DNA of 64,000 bases from Actinacidiphila glaucinigra (GCF_900188405.1 NZ_FZOF01000008.1:186001-250000), one strand, 5' to 3'; counted from the first letter of the stretch, positions 27,870-38,944 are shown. Numbers and translations are program-made. Notes: generated by a model not told the origin, from the sequence alone.

Positions 27870-28916
27870 ATGCGGTACAGCCCCGCGATGAGGACGATCC
27901 GCCTGCTGGCGGCGGCCGCCGTGCTGTTCGCCGTCGCCCCGTCCCCCGGCACCGCCGCGGACCGCTCCCCCGCCGGCCCCGTACGGCTGGTGCCGAAGGG
28001 ACCGGCGACGGCCACCGGTGAGCCCCGGCCACCGCGCGCCGGGGCCGGCCGGCCGTCGTACGGCATGACGGCGGCGGGGATCGGGGCGGTGGCGCTGCTG
28101 GCCGGTCTCGCCGCGGGCCGGCGTCCGCTGCTGAGGGCGGTGCGGCGGCGCCGGCGGGCGGCGCTCGGCCGGCGGCTCGCCGCGGACACCCGCACCCCGC
28201 TGGTGGTCCGGCACGCGCTGCGCGAACTGGCCCTGGCGGGACGGCCCGACAGCCCGGTTCGGGTGCGGGGCGTGCTCGCCGAGCCCGGCCGGGTGCTGGC
28301 CACGGTCTCGGCGGCCGGGCCGGCCCCGGCGCCGTGGACGGCGCTGACCCCGACCCGCTGGGAGCGCACGGGTCTCGCACCGGCCGGCACACCCGCCCCC
28401 GGTCCGGGACCGCTGCCCCAACTGACCAGGCTCGGCGCGGTCGGCCGGGGCCAGGTGCTGGTGAACCTCGCGCGGATCGGCGGCGTCCTCAGTGTGCTCG
28501 GGGATCCCGCCGTCGCACGGGAGGCGGTGCTCGCCCTGGTGGACGGGGTGTTGGAGGCGGCGCCCGCGGCCCGTACCGTGCTGGTCGCCGTGGGCCCCGG
28601 TGCCGGCGAGCTGCCCGGGCCGCCCGCCGTGCTCCGGGTCCGGACCGTCCGTCAGATCCCCGCGCTGCGCGGGGCGGGGACGCCGCAGGCGACTGCGGGG
28701 CTGGTCGTGCTGCTGCACCGGCCGGACGCCGAGGAGGCCCGTCTGCTGGCGGCGCTGGCGGGCCCGAAGGGCGGCGGCTGGACGGTCCTGACGGTCGGCC
28801 ATGTCCCGGGCGCCCATTGGCTCTGGTACGCGGCGGCCGACGGAACGGTGGACGCGGGGGTGCTCGGTCACCGGGTGGTGGTGCCCGTGCGGTCCTCCGC
28901 GCGCCGCCGCCTCTGA
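27870..28916 (+). CDS. Hypothetical signal-peptide/membrane protein
   Basis: 348 residues, unrecognised. The N terminus (MRYSPAMRTIRLLAAAAVLFAVAPSPGTAA) resembles a signal peptide. A second hydrophobic stretch at about 65-85 (YGMTAAGIGAVALLAGLAAG) is followed by a strongly basic segment (RRPLLRAVRRRRRAALGRR), so the C-terminal 250 residues are probably cytoplasmic. The rest is Ala/Gly/Pro/Leu-rich alpha-beta sequence without a known motif. ATG 27870 has a near-perfect GGAGGAGG site, and a second ATG is six codons on. Divergent from the ECF sigma factor. Confidence 0.65.
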   Translation: MRYSPAMRTIRLLAAAAVLFAVAPSPGTAADRSPAGPVRLVPKGPATATGEPRPPRAGAGRPSYGMTAAGIGAVALLAGLAAGRRPLLRAVRRRRRAALGRRLAADTRTPLVVRHALRELALAGRPDSPVRVRGVLAEPGRVLATVSAAGPAPAPWTALTPTRWERTGLAPAGTPAPGPGPLPQLTRLGAVGRGQVLVNLARIGGVLSVLGDPAVAREAVLALVDGVLEAAPAARTVLVAVGPGAGELPGPPAVLRVRTVRQIPALRGAGTPQATAGLVVLLHRPDAEEARLLAALAGPKGGGWTVLTVGHVPGAHWLWYAAADGTVDAGVLGHRVVVPVRSSARRRL

Positions 28917-29007
28917 TGCCCCGGCAGAGTGGCGATCCGCCAGAACCACTCATAGCGTCAGATTTCGGGTGACTCGGGACGTCACCCGGAAAGCAGGTAC
29001 GGCAGTC

Positions 29008-30078
29008 ATGACACTTCGTCGGCCCCACGCGGCCGCCGTGGCCGCGGTCGTCAGTGTGCTGGGGCTGTGCGCCATTCCCGGGGCCGAGGCGGCGTCGCCG
29101 GGCGCGCTCGTCGTCCGGCCCGGGGAGTCCGTCCAGGCCGCGGTGGACCGGGCCCGGCCGGGCGACGTCATCAAGATCCTCCCCGGGACCTACCCGGGCA
29201 GCGTCAACGTGACCAAGCCCGGGCTCACGCTGGTCGGCAACGGCGCGGACACCGTCCTGACCCCGGACGCGAGGCCCGACGGGAACGCCTGCGCCCAGGC
29301 GGGCCACGGACTGTGCGTCACCGGAACGGAGCAGAGCGGCCTGGACGGTGTCCGGCTGCTGTCGCTGTCGGTCTCCGGCTTCCGCAAGAACGGCGTCGAC
29401 GCCTCCTGGACGGACGGCCTGGAGGTCGGTGACGTGACCGCCGAGCACAACGGGCACCAGGGCATCGGTGTCCAGCACTCGGTACGCACGCTCCTGCGCG
29501 ACAACGTCTCCCGGCAGAACGGCGAGTCGGGGATCTTCCTGGCCAACACCGCGGACGCGGAGGGCGGCGCGCTGGACACCCTGCGCACCCGCGTCAGCGG
29601 CAACGAGCTGACGGGCAACCGGATCGGGGTCGTGCTGCGCCGGGTGCGCAACCTGGGGGTCGTCGACAACCACATCACCGCCAACTGCGGCGGCGTCTTC
29701 GTCGTCGGCGACGAGGGCGTCCCGCGGGCCGGGGGCCTGACCGTCTCCGACAACCTCGTGGCGGCGAACAACAAGTACTGCCCGCCCAACGCCCGGCTCC
29801 CCTTCATCCAGGGTGCCGGGATCGTGCTGACGGGGGCGGAGCGGACCCTAGTGGTCCGCAACCGGGTCGTGGACAACCACGGCACCTCACCGATGTCCGG
29901 CGGGATCGTGCTCTTCCGCAGCGTGGTGGGCGCCCCCGACACCGGCAACACCGTCCGGGGCAACACGACCCTGGGCAACAGCCCGGCCGATCTGGCCGAC
30001 CGTGACCGGGGCACCGCGAATGTCCTCCGTGACAACACGTGCCGCGTCTCCGAACCGAAGGGGTTGTGCGAGGAATGA
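29008..30078 (+). CDS. Secreted right-handed parallel beta-helix protein (NosD/PbH1-like)
   Basis: 356 residues. Signal peptide MTLRRPHAAAVAAVVSVLGLCAIPGAEA, cleavage near residue 28. The mature protein begins with ALVVRPGESVQAAVDRARPGDVIKILPGTYPG, the typical entry strand of right-handed beta-helices, then repeats of about 22-25 residues with Asn/Gly ladders (VSRQNGESGIFLANTA, VSGNELTGNRIGVVLRR, VVDNHITANCGGVFVVG, VVDNHGTSPMSGGIVLF). Such folds include pectate lyases, epimerases and NosD. No catalytic set is recognisable. The stop overlaps the methyltransferase start by 4 bp. I prefer ATG 29008 over earlier in-frame codons because of the signal peptide. Confidence 0.82.
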   Translation: MTLRRPHAAAVAAVVSVLGLCAIPGAEAASPGALVVRPGESVQAAVDRARPGDVIKILPGTYPGSVNVTKPGLTLVGNGADTVLTPDARPDGNACAQAGHGLCVTGTEQSGLDGVRLLSLSVSGFRKNGVDASWTDGLEVGDVTAEHNGHQGIGVQHSVRTLLRDNVSRQNGESGIFLANTADAEGGALDTLRTRVSGNELTGNRIGVVLRRVRNLGVVDNHITANCGGVFVVGDEGVPRAGGLTVSDNLVAANNKYCPPNARLPFIQGAGIVLTGAERTLVVRNRVVDNHGTSPMSGGIVLFRSVVGAPDTGNTVRGNTTLGNSPADLADRDRGTANVLRDNTCRVSEPKGLCEE

Positions 30079-31151
30079 CCTTGACAGAAACCACCAGCGC
30101 GGACGGCACCGCGAACGCGGCGCGCGCCGAGGCCGCCACTCCGCCCGCGATGCGGCTGCGCGAGCTCGTCTTCGGCGCCGCCTGCGCCGCCGCCGTACGG
30201 GCCGCGGTCAGGCTCGGCGTGCCGGACGCGCTCGGCAAGGACCCGTCGCCCGTCGACGAGCTCGCGGCCATGGTCGGCACCGCGCCGCGCCAGCTGCGCC
30301 GGCTGCTGCTCGCCCTGGCCTCGTACGGGGTCTTCGAGGAGCAGGCGGACGGCCGCTTCGCCCACACCGAGATGTCGCGGATGCTCCGCAAGGACAGCCC
30401 GAACACCCTGCACTACATCGCGCTGTGGTGCACCGAGCCGTGGACGTGGGAGGTCTGGCCGCGGCTGGACGAGGCGGTGCGCGGCGGCCGCAACATCTTC
30501 CCCGAGGTCTTCGGAAAGGAGTTCTTCGAGTACCTCCACGACGACGCCCGCGAGAGCGCCCGCGTCTTCGACCGCGCCATGACCGCCTCCAGCCGGCAGT
30601 CCGCCGAGGACATCGCCGCGCTGCTCGACCTGTCCGGCGTCGGCTCGGTCGCCGACATCGGCGGCGGCCAGGGACACGTGCTGGCCGCGCTGCTGGAGAA
30701 GCACCCCGAGCTGCAGGGCACGCTGCTGGACCTGCCGAAGGTCGTGGCCGGCGCCGACCCGCGGCTGCGCGAGGGCGGCCCGCTCGCCGCGCGGGCCCGG
30801 CTGGTGCCCGGGGACTGCCGTGTGGACATCCCGGTGGCCGCCGACCTGTACATCATCAAGAACATCCTGGAGTGGGACGACGACAGCACGCGGCGCACGC
30901 TGCGCAACGTCGTCGCGGCGGGCGGCGCCGGCACCAAGGTGATCGTCATCGAGAACCTCGTCGACGACACGCCGTCCATGCGCTTCACCACCGCCATGGA
31001 CCTGCTCCTGCTGCTGAACGTCGGCGGCCAGAAGCACACGCGGGACAGCATGGTGAAGCTGATGACGGAGGCCGGGCTGCAGGTGGGCGAGGTGTCCCCG
31101 GTCAACGCCTACCTGCACGCCCTGCACAGCACGGTCGGCGGGGCGCGGTGA
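30075..31151 (+). CDS. SAM-dependent O-methyltransferase (methyltransferase family 2)
   Basis: 358 residues. An N-terminal dimerisation winged-helix (MRLRELVFGAACAAAVRAAVRLGVPDAL ... AAMVGTAPRQLRRLLLALASYGVFEE) and a C-terminal Rossmann SAM fold with motif I VADIGGGQGHVLAALLEKHP (about residue 193) and LLDLPKVV, the layout of polyketide O-methyltransferases such as the TcmN/TcmO group. ATG 30075 overlaps the beta-helix stop (ATGA). The stop is 4 bp from the convergent biotin carboxylase stop. It probably methylates a hydroxyl of the aromatic polyketide made by the neighbouring cluster (inference). Confidence 0.88.
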   Translation: MTLTETTSADGTANAARAEAATPPAMRLRELVFGAACAAAVRAAVRLGVPDALGKDPSPVDELAAMVGTAPRQLRRLLLALASYGVFEEQADGRFAHTEMSRMLRKDSPNTLHYIALWCTEPWTWEVWPRLDEAVRGGRNIFPEVFGKEFFEYLHDDARESARVFDRAMTASSRQSAEDIAALLDLSGVGSVADIGGGQGHVLAALLEKHPELQGTLLDLPKVVAGADPRLREGGPLAARARLVPGDCRVDIPVAADLYIIKNILEWDDDSTRRTLRNVVAAGGAGTKVIVIENLVDDTPSMRFTTAMDLLLLLNVGGQKHTRDSMVKLMTEAGLQVGEVSPVNAYLHALHSTVGGAR

Positions 31152-31155
31152 CCTG

Positions 31156-32502
31156 CTAGCCGGTCATCTCCGCCACCAGACCGGTGGTGTGCCGGCCCGC
31201 CCGGAACTCCGGGCGGGCCAGCACCTTCCGCAGGAAGCCGGCCGTGGTGCACACGCCCTCGCCGCGCACCCGAAGCTCCTCCAGGACCCGGTCCATCCGG
31301 GCCAGCGCCCGCTCCCGGTCCGGGGCCCAGACGACGGCCTTGGCGAGCAGGGAGTCGTAGTCGGGCCCGATCCGCCAGCCGGGGAAGGCGTGGGTGTCCA
31401 CCCGTACGAAGGGGCCGCCGGGGGCCTCGAACTCGGTGAGCAGGCCGGGGGTCGGGGCGAAGTCGCGCGAGGGGTCCTCGGCGTTGACGCGGCACTCCAC
31501 GGCGACCCCGCGGTGCACGACGTCCTCCTGGCGCAGGGTCAGCGGATGCCCGGCGGCGACCAGGATCTGCTCACGCACCAGGTCGATCCCGGTGACCATC
31601 TCGGTGACCGGGTGCTCCACCTGGAGCCGGCAGTTGACCTCCATCAGGTGGAAGTCGCGCTCGGGGGTCAGCACGAACTCGAAGGTGCCCACGCCCGTGT
31701 AGCCGACCGCCCGGGCGCCGCGGACGGCCGCGTCGCACATCGCCGACCTCAGCCGGGCCGGCAGGTCCGGGGCGGGGGTCTCCTCGACCAGCTTCTGGTG
31801 GTGCCGCTGCACCGAGCAGTCGCGCTCGCCGAGGTGGACGACGGCGCCGTGCCGGTCGCAGAGCACCTGCACCTCCACATGGCGGGCCCGCTCGACGTAC
31901 CGCTCCAGGTAGAGCCGGTCGTCGCCGAAGACGGAGCGGGCGTGCGCGGAGGTGCGCCGGTAGGTGTCGAGCAGCCGGTCGGGGTCGGTGACCACGGCCA
32001 TGCCGCGTCCCCCGCCGCCCGCGACGGCCTTGAGGATCACGGGGTAACCGGTCCGCTGCGCCGCCTCCTTCGCGTCGGCGGCGCCGGCCAGCGGGCCCGT
32101 GCTGCCGGGCAGCACGGGCAGTCCGGCCTCGGCCATCAGCGCGCGGCAGGCGGCCTTGTCGCCGAGCCGGGAGAGCACGTCCGGGGAGGGCCCGATGAAG
32201 GTGAGGCCGTTGGCCTCGCACACCTCGGCGAAGTCGGGGTCCTCCGACAGGAAGCCGTAACCGGGGTGGACGGCCTGCGCGCCGGTGCGGCGGGCGGCCT
32301 CGACGACGGCGGGGATGTTGAGGTAGCTCGCCCTCGCCGGGGGCGGCCCGATGTGCACGGCCTCGTCGGCGAAGCGGACGACGGCCGAGTCGCGGTCGGC
32401 GGTGGAGTACACCGCGACGGTCCGGATGCCGAGTTCACGGCAGGCGCGCGCGACCCGCAGCGCGATCTCGCCACGGTTGGCGACCAGGACGGTGGAGAAC
32501 AC
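31156..32502 (-). CDS. Biotin carboxylase subunit of acetyl-CoA carboxylase (cluster-linked)
   Basis: 448 residues. The N-terminal ATP-grasp family opening VLVANRGEIALRVARACRELG, the ATP loop AVAGGGGRGMAVV, the bicarbonate/biotin region HHQKLVEETPAP, and EVNCRLQVEHPVTEMVTGIDLV. It carboxylates the biotin of the carrier encoded just upstream. GTG 32502 lies 6 bp after the carrier stop. Last gene of the ten-gene polyketide operon. Primary-metabolism acyl-CoA carboxylases in Streptomyces usually have a fused biotin carboxylase/carrier, so this separate AccC is likely dedicated to the pathway (compare jadJ in jadomycin, known). Confidence 0.92.
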   Translation of the reverse strand: MFSTVLVANRGEIALRVARACRELGIRTVAVYSTADRDSAVVRFADEAVHIGPPPARASYLNIPAVVEAARRTGAQAVHPGYGFLSEDPDFAEVCEANGLTFIGPSPDVLSRLGDKAACRALMAEAGLPVLPGSTGPLAGAADAKEAAQRTGYPVILKAVAGGGGRGMAVVTDPDRLLDTYRRTSAHARSVFGDDRLYLERYVERARHVEVQVLCDRHGAVVHLGERDCSVQRHHQKLVEETPAPDLPARLRSAMCDAAVRGARAVGYTGVGTFEFVLTPERDFHLMEVNCRLQVEHPVTEMVTGIDLVREQILVAAGHPLTLRQEDVVHRGVAVECRVNAEDPSRDFAPTPGLLTEFEAPGGPFVRVDTHAFPGWRIGPDYDSLLAKAVVWAPDRERALARMDRVLEELRVRGEGVCTTAGFLRKVLARPEFRAGRHTTGLVAEMTG

Positions 32503-32508
32503 GGGCTC

Positions 32509-33144
32509 TCACTCCCCCACCGGTATCGGCTCCAGTGCGATCAGCGGCTGCTGGAACTCGACGGGCTGCCCGTCCGGGACGACGACCTCCACGACCCGGC
32601 CGGCCACGTCCGCCTCGACGACGCTCATCATCTTCATGACCTCCAGGACGCCCACGGGCTGGCCGGGGCGGACGAGGTCGCCGACGCAGACGCAGGGGCG
32701 CTCGCCCGGCTCGGGGGCGTGGTAGAAGGTGCCCACCGTGGGGGCGCAGACGTAGTGAAGTGACGTGGAAGCGTGCGCTCCGTGCGCCTCTTGCGCCTCC
32801 TGTGCGCCGTGGCTGCGTCCCCCGGCGGCGGGCGCCGGAGCCGGTGCGGAGGCCGCTGCGGCGAGGGCGGTCGCGGGCGCCGCCTCGGGTGCGGAGGCGG
32901 GCCCGGCGGTGCCCGCCGGGTGCTGCGCCGGCGCTTGCGGCCATTCGATCTCGACCGCCGTCTGCCCGTGCCGCAGCCTGATCCGCCGCGGCGGGGTGGG
33001 CATGGAGCGGGCCAGCTCGGTGGCGCTGCGGCAGACCGCCTCCAGCGCCGGGAGCCCGGCCGGCGCACCGCCGGGGGACGTTCCGTTGAGGGCCTTGCCC
33101 GCGCCCGGGGGGCGGGCCGTCCTGTCGTCGCCGTGGAGTGTCAC
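32509..33144 (-). CDS. Biotin carboxyl carrier protein AccB (cluster-linked)
   Basis: 211 residues. A N-terminal segment, an Ala/Pro-rich swinging linker (about 80-115), then the biotinyl domain with the 'thumb' region [17 protein letters not shown] and the biotinylated lysine in [17 protein letters not shown] (about residue 172; the usual EAMKM is EVMKM). GTG 33144 overlaps the fused carboxyltransferase stop (GTGA) and has GGAGGAGG upstream. It carries CO2 from the biotin carboxylase to the AccDA protein. Confidence 0.92.
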   Translation of the reverse strand: MTLHGDDRTARPPGAGKALNGTSPGGAPAGLPALEAVCRSATELARSMPTPPRRIRLRHGQTAVEIEWPQAPAQHPAGTAGPASAPEAAPATALAAAASAPAPAPAAGGRSHGAQEAQEAHGAHASTSLHYVCAPTVGTFYHAPEPGERPCVCVGDLVRPGQPVGVLEVMKMMSVVEADVAGRVVEVVVPDGQPVEFQQPLIALEPIPVGE

Positions 33145-34863
33145 GGTGCTGCCTCCTCCTCCAGTCGGCCGAAACGGTGGAACCGGTCGCGGCGCTCGGC
33201 CAGCAGCCGGTCGGGGGCCCAGGGACGCAGTTCGTCCAGGGCGGCCGAGAGCGCGCCGCCGACGAGGGCGGCCGCGTGGGCGTGGTCCCCGTGGGCACCG
33301 TCGGGCGGTTCGGGGACCACGCCGTCGACGATGCCCAGCCGGAGCAGATCGCGGGCGTGCAGCCGCAGGGCGGCCGCCGCGGCGGGGGCGGCGCCGGGGT
33401 CCTTCCACAGGATCGCGGCGCAGCCCTCGGGGCTGATCACGGAGTAGATGCCGTTCGCGCTGACCAGGACCCGGTCGGCGACGGCGAAGGCCAGCGCCCC
33501 GCCGCTGCCGCCCTCGCCGGTGATCACGGCGACGACCGGTACGGGCAGTCGGGACATCAGCCGCAGGTTCTCCGCGATGGCGAGGGCCTGGCCGCCGCTC
33601 TCCGCCTCCGGACCCGGGTTCGCGCCCGGGGTGTCGATGAGGGTCACCACCGGCATGCCCAGCTTGGCGGCGGTCCGCATCAGGCGGGCGGCCTTGCGGT
33701 AGCCGGCCGGGGTGGCCATGCCGAAGTGCCGCCGCCGGCGCTCCTCCAGCCCGGGGCCGCCCTTGTGATGGCCGATCAGCATGACGGGGCTGCCGTGCAG
33801 CAGGCCCGGCCCGCCGATGACGGCCGGGCAGTCGGCGGCCAGCCGGTCGCCGTGCAACTCGTGGAAGTCCTGCAGCAGATGGGCCGCGTAGTCGGCGGCC
33901 GTGGGCCGCATCGGGTGCCGGGCCAGGCGCACCGCCTCCCAGGCGTCCCGCTCCGGCAGTTCGTCCGCCGTGCGGACGACACGTACGGCGGGCCCGCGCG
34001 GCACGATCGCCGGCCGGGGCCGCTCGGCGGAACCCCGCGCACCCGGCCGCGCGGCGCCTTCCCCGGAGCGCAGCCGCAGCAGCCGGGCCAGCGTCGGACG
34101 GAGCGCGGCCCGCGGGACGACGTCGTCGATGAGGCCGCGTGAGAGGAGGAACTCCGCGGTCTGGAAGCCCTCGGGCAGCCGCTGGCCGGTGGTCTGCTGG
34201 ATGACGCGCGGTCCGGCGAAGCCCAGCCGGGCGCCGGGCTCGGCGAGGATGACGTCGGCGAGGGTGGCGTAGGAGGCGGCGACGCCGCCGTAGGTGGGGT
34301 CGGTGACCAGGGACACCACGAGGACGCCCGCCTCGTCGAGCTCGGCGAGCGCCTGGGCGGTCCTGGCCATCTGCATCAGCGACAGGGCGCCCTCCTGCAT
34401 ACGGGCGCCGCCGGAGGCGGTCACCAGCAGCAGGGGGACGCGCCGCCGCAGACTGGTCCGGGCGGCCCGGGTGATCTGCGTCCCGACCTCCAGACCGAGG
34501 CTGCCGCCGAGGAAGCGGAAGTCCATCGCGGCGACCACGGCCGGCTGCCCCTCGACGGTGCCGCCCACGCAGACGACGGCCTCGTCCATCCCGGTCTCCG
34601 CCCGGGCCTCGCGCAGCCGCTCGGCGTACGGGCGGGTGTCGGTGAAGCCCAGCGGGTCGTGCTCCGCGGGCCGCTCGCCGCGCTCCGCGGCGAGCGGCCG
34701 GCAGGAGCCGGCGTCCAGCAGCTGGTCGAGCCGCTGCCGGGCGGTGAGCCGGCCGTGCGCGCCGCATTCGGGGCAGACGCGCAGCGTACGGGTGTAGCGC
34801 TTGCCGTAGACGAGCGCGGCACAGCGCTCGCAGCGCACCCAGTCCGGCTCGGCGGTGGCCTTG

Positions 34864-34871
<8 letters not shown>
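33141..34871 (-). CDS. Fused acetyl-CoA carboxylase carboxyltransferase (AccD-AccA)
   Basis: 576 residues combining beta and alpha subunits in one chain. The N-terminal AccD half has a zinc ribbon CERC-x17-CPEC (about 14-37) and the crotonase-type motif [22 protein letters not shown]. The AccA half begins at about 290 ([14 protein letters not shown]), with [28 protein letters not shown] and [19 protein letters not shown]. Produces malonyl-CoA from acetyl-CoA using biotin-bound CO2. Overlaps the cyclase stop by 8 bp. Such fused subunits occur beside other aromatic polyketide clusters. Here it belongs to the spore-pigment-type operon. Confidence 0.93.
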
Positions 34872-35657
<786 letters not shown>

Positions 35658-35915
35658 TCAGACTCCTGCCTTGAGTGAGGTGTTGACGACGTCCATGAAG
35701 GCGCCGGGGGTCTTGCACGAGTCGGCGTCGCCGGCGATCGGGATGCCCCGGTCGTTCTCCAGGGCGCCGACGATGCCGAGCAGGCCGAGCGAGTCCAGTC
35801 CGTACTCGGCGAAAGGTGTCTCCGGGTGGCCGTCGAGGAGGCCCGCGTCGACGGTGATACCGGCATTGGACTTCATCAGGGCGGCGAGTTCGCCGTAGGT
35901 CAGTTCCTTGCTCAT
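35658..35915 (-). CDS. Type II polyketide acyl carrier protein (WhiE-ORFV-like)
   Basis: 85 residues. The phosphopantetheine serine is in YGLDSLGLLG (about residue 42). MSKELTYGELAALMKSNAGI is the first helix. ATG 35915 is chosen over 35933 because AAGGAG lies 9 bases upstream. It tethers the growing poly-beta-ketone for the KS/CLF pair. Confidence 0.95.
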   Translation of the reverse strand: MSKELTYGELAALMKSNAGITVDAGLLDGHPETPFAEYGLDSLGLLGIVGALENDRGIPIAGDADSCKTPGAFMDVVNTSLKAGV

Positions 35916-35943
35916 GGAAGAGCTCTCCTTCACTGAGCCTGCG

Positions 35944-37164
35944 CTACGCCCGGACGACCAGGGCCGAGTTGGAACCCATCAGGCCGCGGCTGAGCACCAG
36001 CGCGGTCCGCAGTTCCGCCGGCCGGGGCCGGCCGGTGACCAGGTCGAGGTCGTGGCAGGTGTCGGTGACGTTGGGGGTGGGGGGCACGACTGCGTGCCGC
36101 AGGGCGAACACGGCGGCGGCCACATCGAGCACCGGGGCGCCGCAGTAGGCGCGGCCGGTGCCGGTCTTGGGGGCGGTCACGGGGATCTTCGCGGCGCGCT
36201 TGCCGAACACGTCGGCCAGTGCCCCCGCCTCGGCGCGGTCCGCCTCCGGGGTGCCGAGCGCGTCCGCGAAGACGACATCGATGTCCCCGGGGGCGCACGC
36301 GGCCTCCGCGAGGGCGTCGCGGATGGCGCGGCCCAGTCCCTCACGGGACTCCGCCCAGCGCGAGGCCCCGGTGAAGGTGGCGCCGTGCCCCGCGATGACG
36401 GCCTGCACCTCGGCCCCGCGGCCGGCGGCGTGCCGGGGGTCCTCGACCACGAGCATCGCGCCGCCCTCGGCGGGGGCGAAGCCGCGGGCGTGCCGGGTGA
36501 AGGGCAGATAGGCCCGTTCGGGGTCCTCCTCCAGGCTGAGTTCTTCGTATCCGAGCTGGCAGACACCCGAGTACGGCGCCAGCGGCGCCTCTGCGGCGCC
36601 GACGACGACGGCCCGGGTGCCGGTGCCACGGGTGATGTTGCGGCAGGCGTGGGAGATGGCGTCGAGACCGCCGGCCTCGTCGCTGGCGACCACGCCGCAG
36701 GGGCCCTTGAAGCCGCCGCGGATCGAGATCTGTCCGGTGCTGGCGGCGTAGAACCACGCGATGGACTGGTACGGGCCGACGAAGCGCGGCCCCTTGCCCC
36801 ACAGGTGCTGCAGTTCGCGCTGGCCGAACTCGCCGCCGCCGGAGCAGGCCGCGGTCACCACGCCGATGTCGAAGGGGGCCTCCTCGTCGAAGCGCAGTCC
36901 CGAGTCGGCGAGTGCCTGGTCGGCGGCCGCCATCGCGAAGTGGGTGAACCGGTCGGTCTGCACCGTGTAGCGGTCCTCGACGACCGCTGACACGTCAAAG
37001 CCGCGGACCTCTCCCGCGACGCGAAGCGGCAGGTCCTGGCAGCCCTCGCGGGTGACCGCGTCGAGGACGGCGACGCCTTCCCTGGTCGCCTTCCAGAAGG
37101 CGTCGGCTCCGATGCCGTTCGGTGCGACGACGCCGATGCCGGTGACCACCGCTTGCGTGTTCAT
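35944..37164 (-). CDS. Type II polyketide chain-length factor (KS-beta; WhiE-ORFIV-like)
   Basis: 406 residues, KS fold. The active-site cysteine of KS-alpha is replaced: the matching motif reads [14 protein letters not shown], with Glu (residue 163) where most CLFs have Gln. It pairs with KS-alpha to set chain length (long, dodecaketide-class in WhiE) and to decarboxylate malonyl-ACP for priming. Start ATG 37164 overlaps the KS-alpha stop (ATGA), giving equimolar synthesis. The catalytic His motifs of KS-alpha are also altered, as usual for CLF. Confidence 0.94.
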   Translation of the reverse strand: MNTQAVVTGIGVVAPNGIGADAFWKATREGVAVLDAVTREGCQDLPLRVAGEVRGFDVSAVVEDRYTVQTDRFTHFAMAAADQALADSGLRFDEEAPFDIGVVTAACSGGGEFGQRELQHLWGKGPRFVGPYQSIAWFYAASTGQISIRGGFKGPCGVVASDEAGGLDAISHACRNITRGTGTRAVVVGAAEAPLAPYSGVCQLGYEELSLEEDPERAYLPFTRHARGFAPAEGGAMLVVEDPRHAAGRGAEVQAVIAGHGATFTGASRWAESREGLGRAIRDALAEAACAPGDIDVVFADALGTPEADRAEAGALADVFGKRAAKIPVTAPKTGTGRAYCGAPVLDVAAAVFALRHAVVPPTPNVTDTCHDLDLVTGRPRPAELRTALVLSRGLMGSNSALVVRA

Positions 37165-38429
37165 CGCTGGCTCCCCTCCGGTCGGTTGAGGACCACCGCG
37201 GACTGGAAGCCGCCGAACCCGCTGCCGACGGACAGCACGGTGCGCAGCTTCAGCTCACGGGCGGTGCGCGGGACGTAGTCCAGGTCGCACTCGGGGTCCG
37301 GGGTCTCGTAGTTGGCGGTCGGCGGCACCACGCCGTGGGCGAGGGCCAGGGTGCAGGCGGCGAGTTCGATGGCGCCGATCGCACCCAGGGAGTGGCCGAC
37401 CATGGACTTGATGGAGCTCATGGGCGTGGAGTAGGCATGTGCGCCCAGCGAGCGCTTGACCGCCGCGGTCTCGTGGCGGTCGTTCTGCTTGGTGCCCGAG
37501 CCGTGCGCGTTGACGTAGTCGACGTCGCCCGGGTCGATCCTGGCGTGGTCCAGGGCCTGGTCGATGGCCTCGGACATCTCCAGGCCGTCGGTGGTGAGCC
37601 CGGTCATGTGGTAGGCGTTGCCGTACGTGGCGTAGCCACCGATCTCGCAGTAGATCCGGGCCCCGCGCGCCTTGGCGTGCTCCAGTTCCTCCAGGATGAG
37701 CACGGCGCCGCCCTCACCCATCACGAAGCCGTCGCGGCGGGCGTCGAAGGGCCGGGATGCGTGGGCCGGGTCGTCGTTGTTGGGGGAGGTGGCCTTGATG
37801 GCGTCGAAGCAGGCCACCGTGATGGGTGAGATCGGGGAGTCGGACGCACCGGCGATGACGATGTCGGCGCGTCCCTCCTCGATGGTCTGGAACGCGTAGC
37901 CCACGGCGTCGAGGCCGGAGGTGCAGCCCGTGGAGACGGTCTGCACGGGGCCGCGGGCACCGTGCCGTTCGGCTATTTCCGAGGCCAGCGCGCTGGGCGC
38001 GAACGCCCGGTGCAGATGCGCACCCGCCTGGCGGTGGTCGACGTCCCAGCGGGCGCCTCGTTCGCTGACTCGTATGTAGTCGTGTTCCAGCCGGGTGGTG
38101 CCTCCGACGGCGGTGCCGAGGGACACCCCGACCCGCCAGGGGTCCTCCTCGTCCAGTTCCAGCCCGGCGTCGTGGACCGCCTCGGCGGCCGCGACGAGCG
38201 CGAACTGGACGTACCGGTCGGCGCGTTCCACGTCCCGCGGGGTCAGCCCGCAGGCCGCCGCGTCGAAGTCGACCTCGGCGGCGATGCGGGACCGGAAGCC
38301 CGTCGGGTCGAAGAGCGTGATACCGCGGGTCGCCGTCCGGCCGGCGGTGAGCAGTTCCCAGAAAGCGGGGACCCCGACACCGCCGGGGGCGACGACACCG
38401 GCCCCGGTGACCGCCACCCGGCGGGTCAT
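37161..38429 (-). CDS. Type II polyketide ketosynthase KS-alpha (WhiE-ORFIII-like)
   Basis: 422 residues. Condenses malonyl-ACP units. The nucleophile is C169 in [17 protein letters not shown], with the histidines in [16 protein letters not shown] and [15 protein letters not shown]. Overlaps the cupin stop upstream and the CLF start downstream by 4 bp each. With the cupin, CLF, ACP, aromatase and cyclase it reproduces the S. coelicolor whiE order ORFII-VII, so the product is most probably a grey/brown spore pigment. Confidence 0.95.
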   Translation of the reverse strand: MTRRVAVTGAGVVAPGGVGVPAFWELLTAGRTATRGITLFDPTGFRSRIAAEVDFDAAACGLTPRDVERADRYVQFALVAAAEAVHDAGLELDEEDPWRVGVSLGTAVGGTTRLEHDYIRVSERGARWDVDHRQAGAHLHRAFAPSALASEIAERHGARGPVQTVSTGCTSGLDAVGYAFQTIEEGRADIVIAGASDSPISPITVACFDAIKATSPNNDDPAHASRPFDARRDGFVMGEGGAVLILEELEHAKARGARIYCEIGGYATYGNAYHMTGLTTDGLEMSEAIDQALDHARIDPGDVDYVNAHGSGTKQNDRHETAAVKRSLGAHAYSTPMSSIKSMVGHSLGAIGAIELAACTLALAHGVVPPTANYETPDPECDLDYVPRTARELKLRTVLSVGSGFGGFQSAVVLNRPEGSQR

Positions 38430-38863
38430 GACGCCGCGTCCTCGGTCTGCTCGGTGACCTCGGTGTCGACGTGGCCCAGCTCCGGGCGCGGAGCGAGCGG
38501 ACCGAGGTGGAAGACGAGCCGGGCCTCGGTGTCGCCCACGTTGCGGAAGCGGTGGCGGACGTACGGCGGGATCATCAGGCCCTGCTCCGGGCGGAGCACG
38601 TGGGGCTCGCCGTCGAGGTCCACCTCCAGCGCACCGCAGACCACGTAGACGAACTCCTCGGAGTACGGGTGGTAGTGCTCGCCGATCCGGTCACCGGGGT
38701 CCACGAGCGCCACGCCCATGAAGCCGCTGGTGGCGCCGCACGCGGTCGGGGTGAGCATCGCCCGCAGGTCGCCGCCGCGGCGGCGGTTGTGCGGGGTGTC
38801 CCCCAGATTCACGATGGTCGGCGTGAACGGAACGTTCCGTTCGTTGGTCAGAAGATCATCCAT
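38426..38863 (-). CDS. Cupin-domain protein (WhiE-ORFII-like)
   Basis: 145 residues. A single cupin barrel with metal-ligand motifs [29 protein letters not shown] (motif 1, HxH-x3-E) and [13 protein letters not shown] (motif 2 His). WhiE-ORFII-type cupins accompany spore-pigment KS genes, possibly as oxygenases or cyclisation aids (role not settled). ATG 38863; overlaps KS-alpha by 4 bp; 81 bp after the SchA/CurD gene. Confidence 0.9.
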   Translation of the reverse strand: MDDLLTNERNVPFTPTIVNLGDTPHNRRRGGDLRAMLTPTACGATSGFMGVALVDPGDRIGEHYHPYSEEFVYVVCGALEVDLDGEPHVLRPEQGLMIPPYVRHRFRNVGDTEARLVFHLGPLAPRPELGHVDTEVTEQTEDAAS

Positions 38864-38944
38864 GCTTGCCTCCTCCGGCGGGGGCCGGCCCGGGGCGCAC
38901 CCCGGGCCGGCCGGTACCTGCCGGCTGCCAATCGCTCGGACGGG

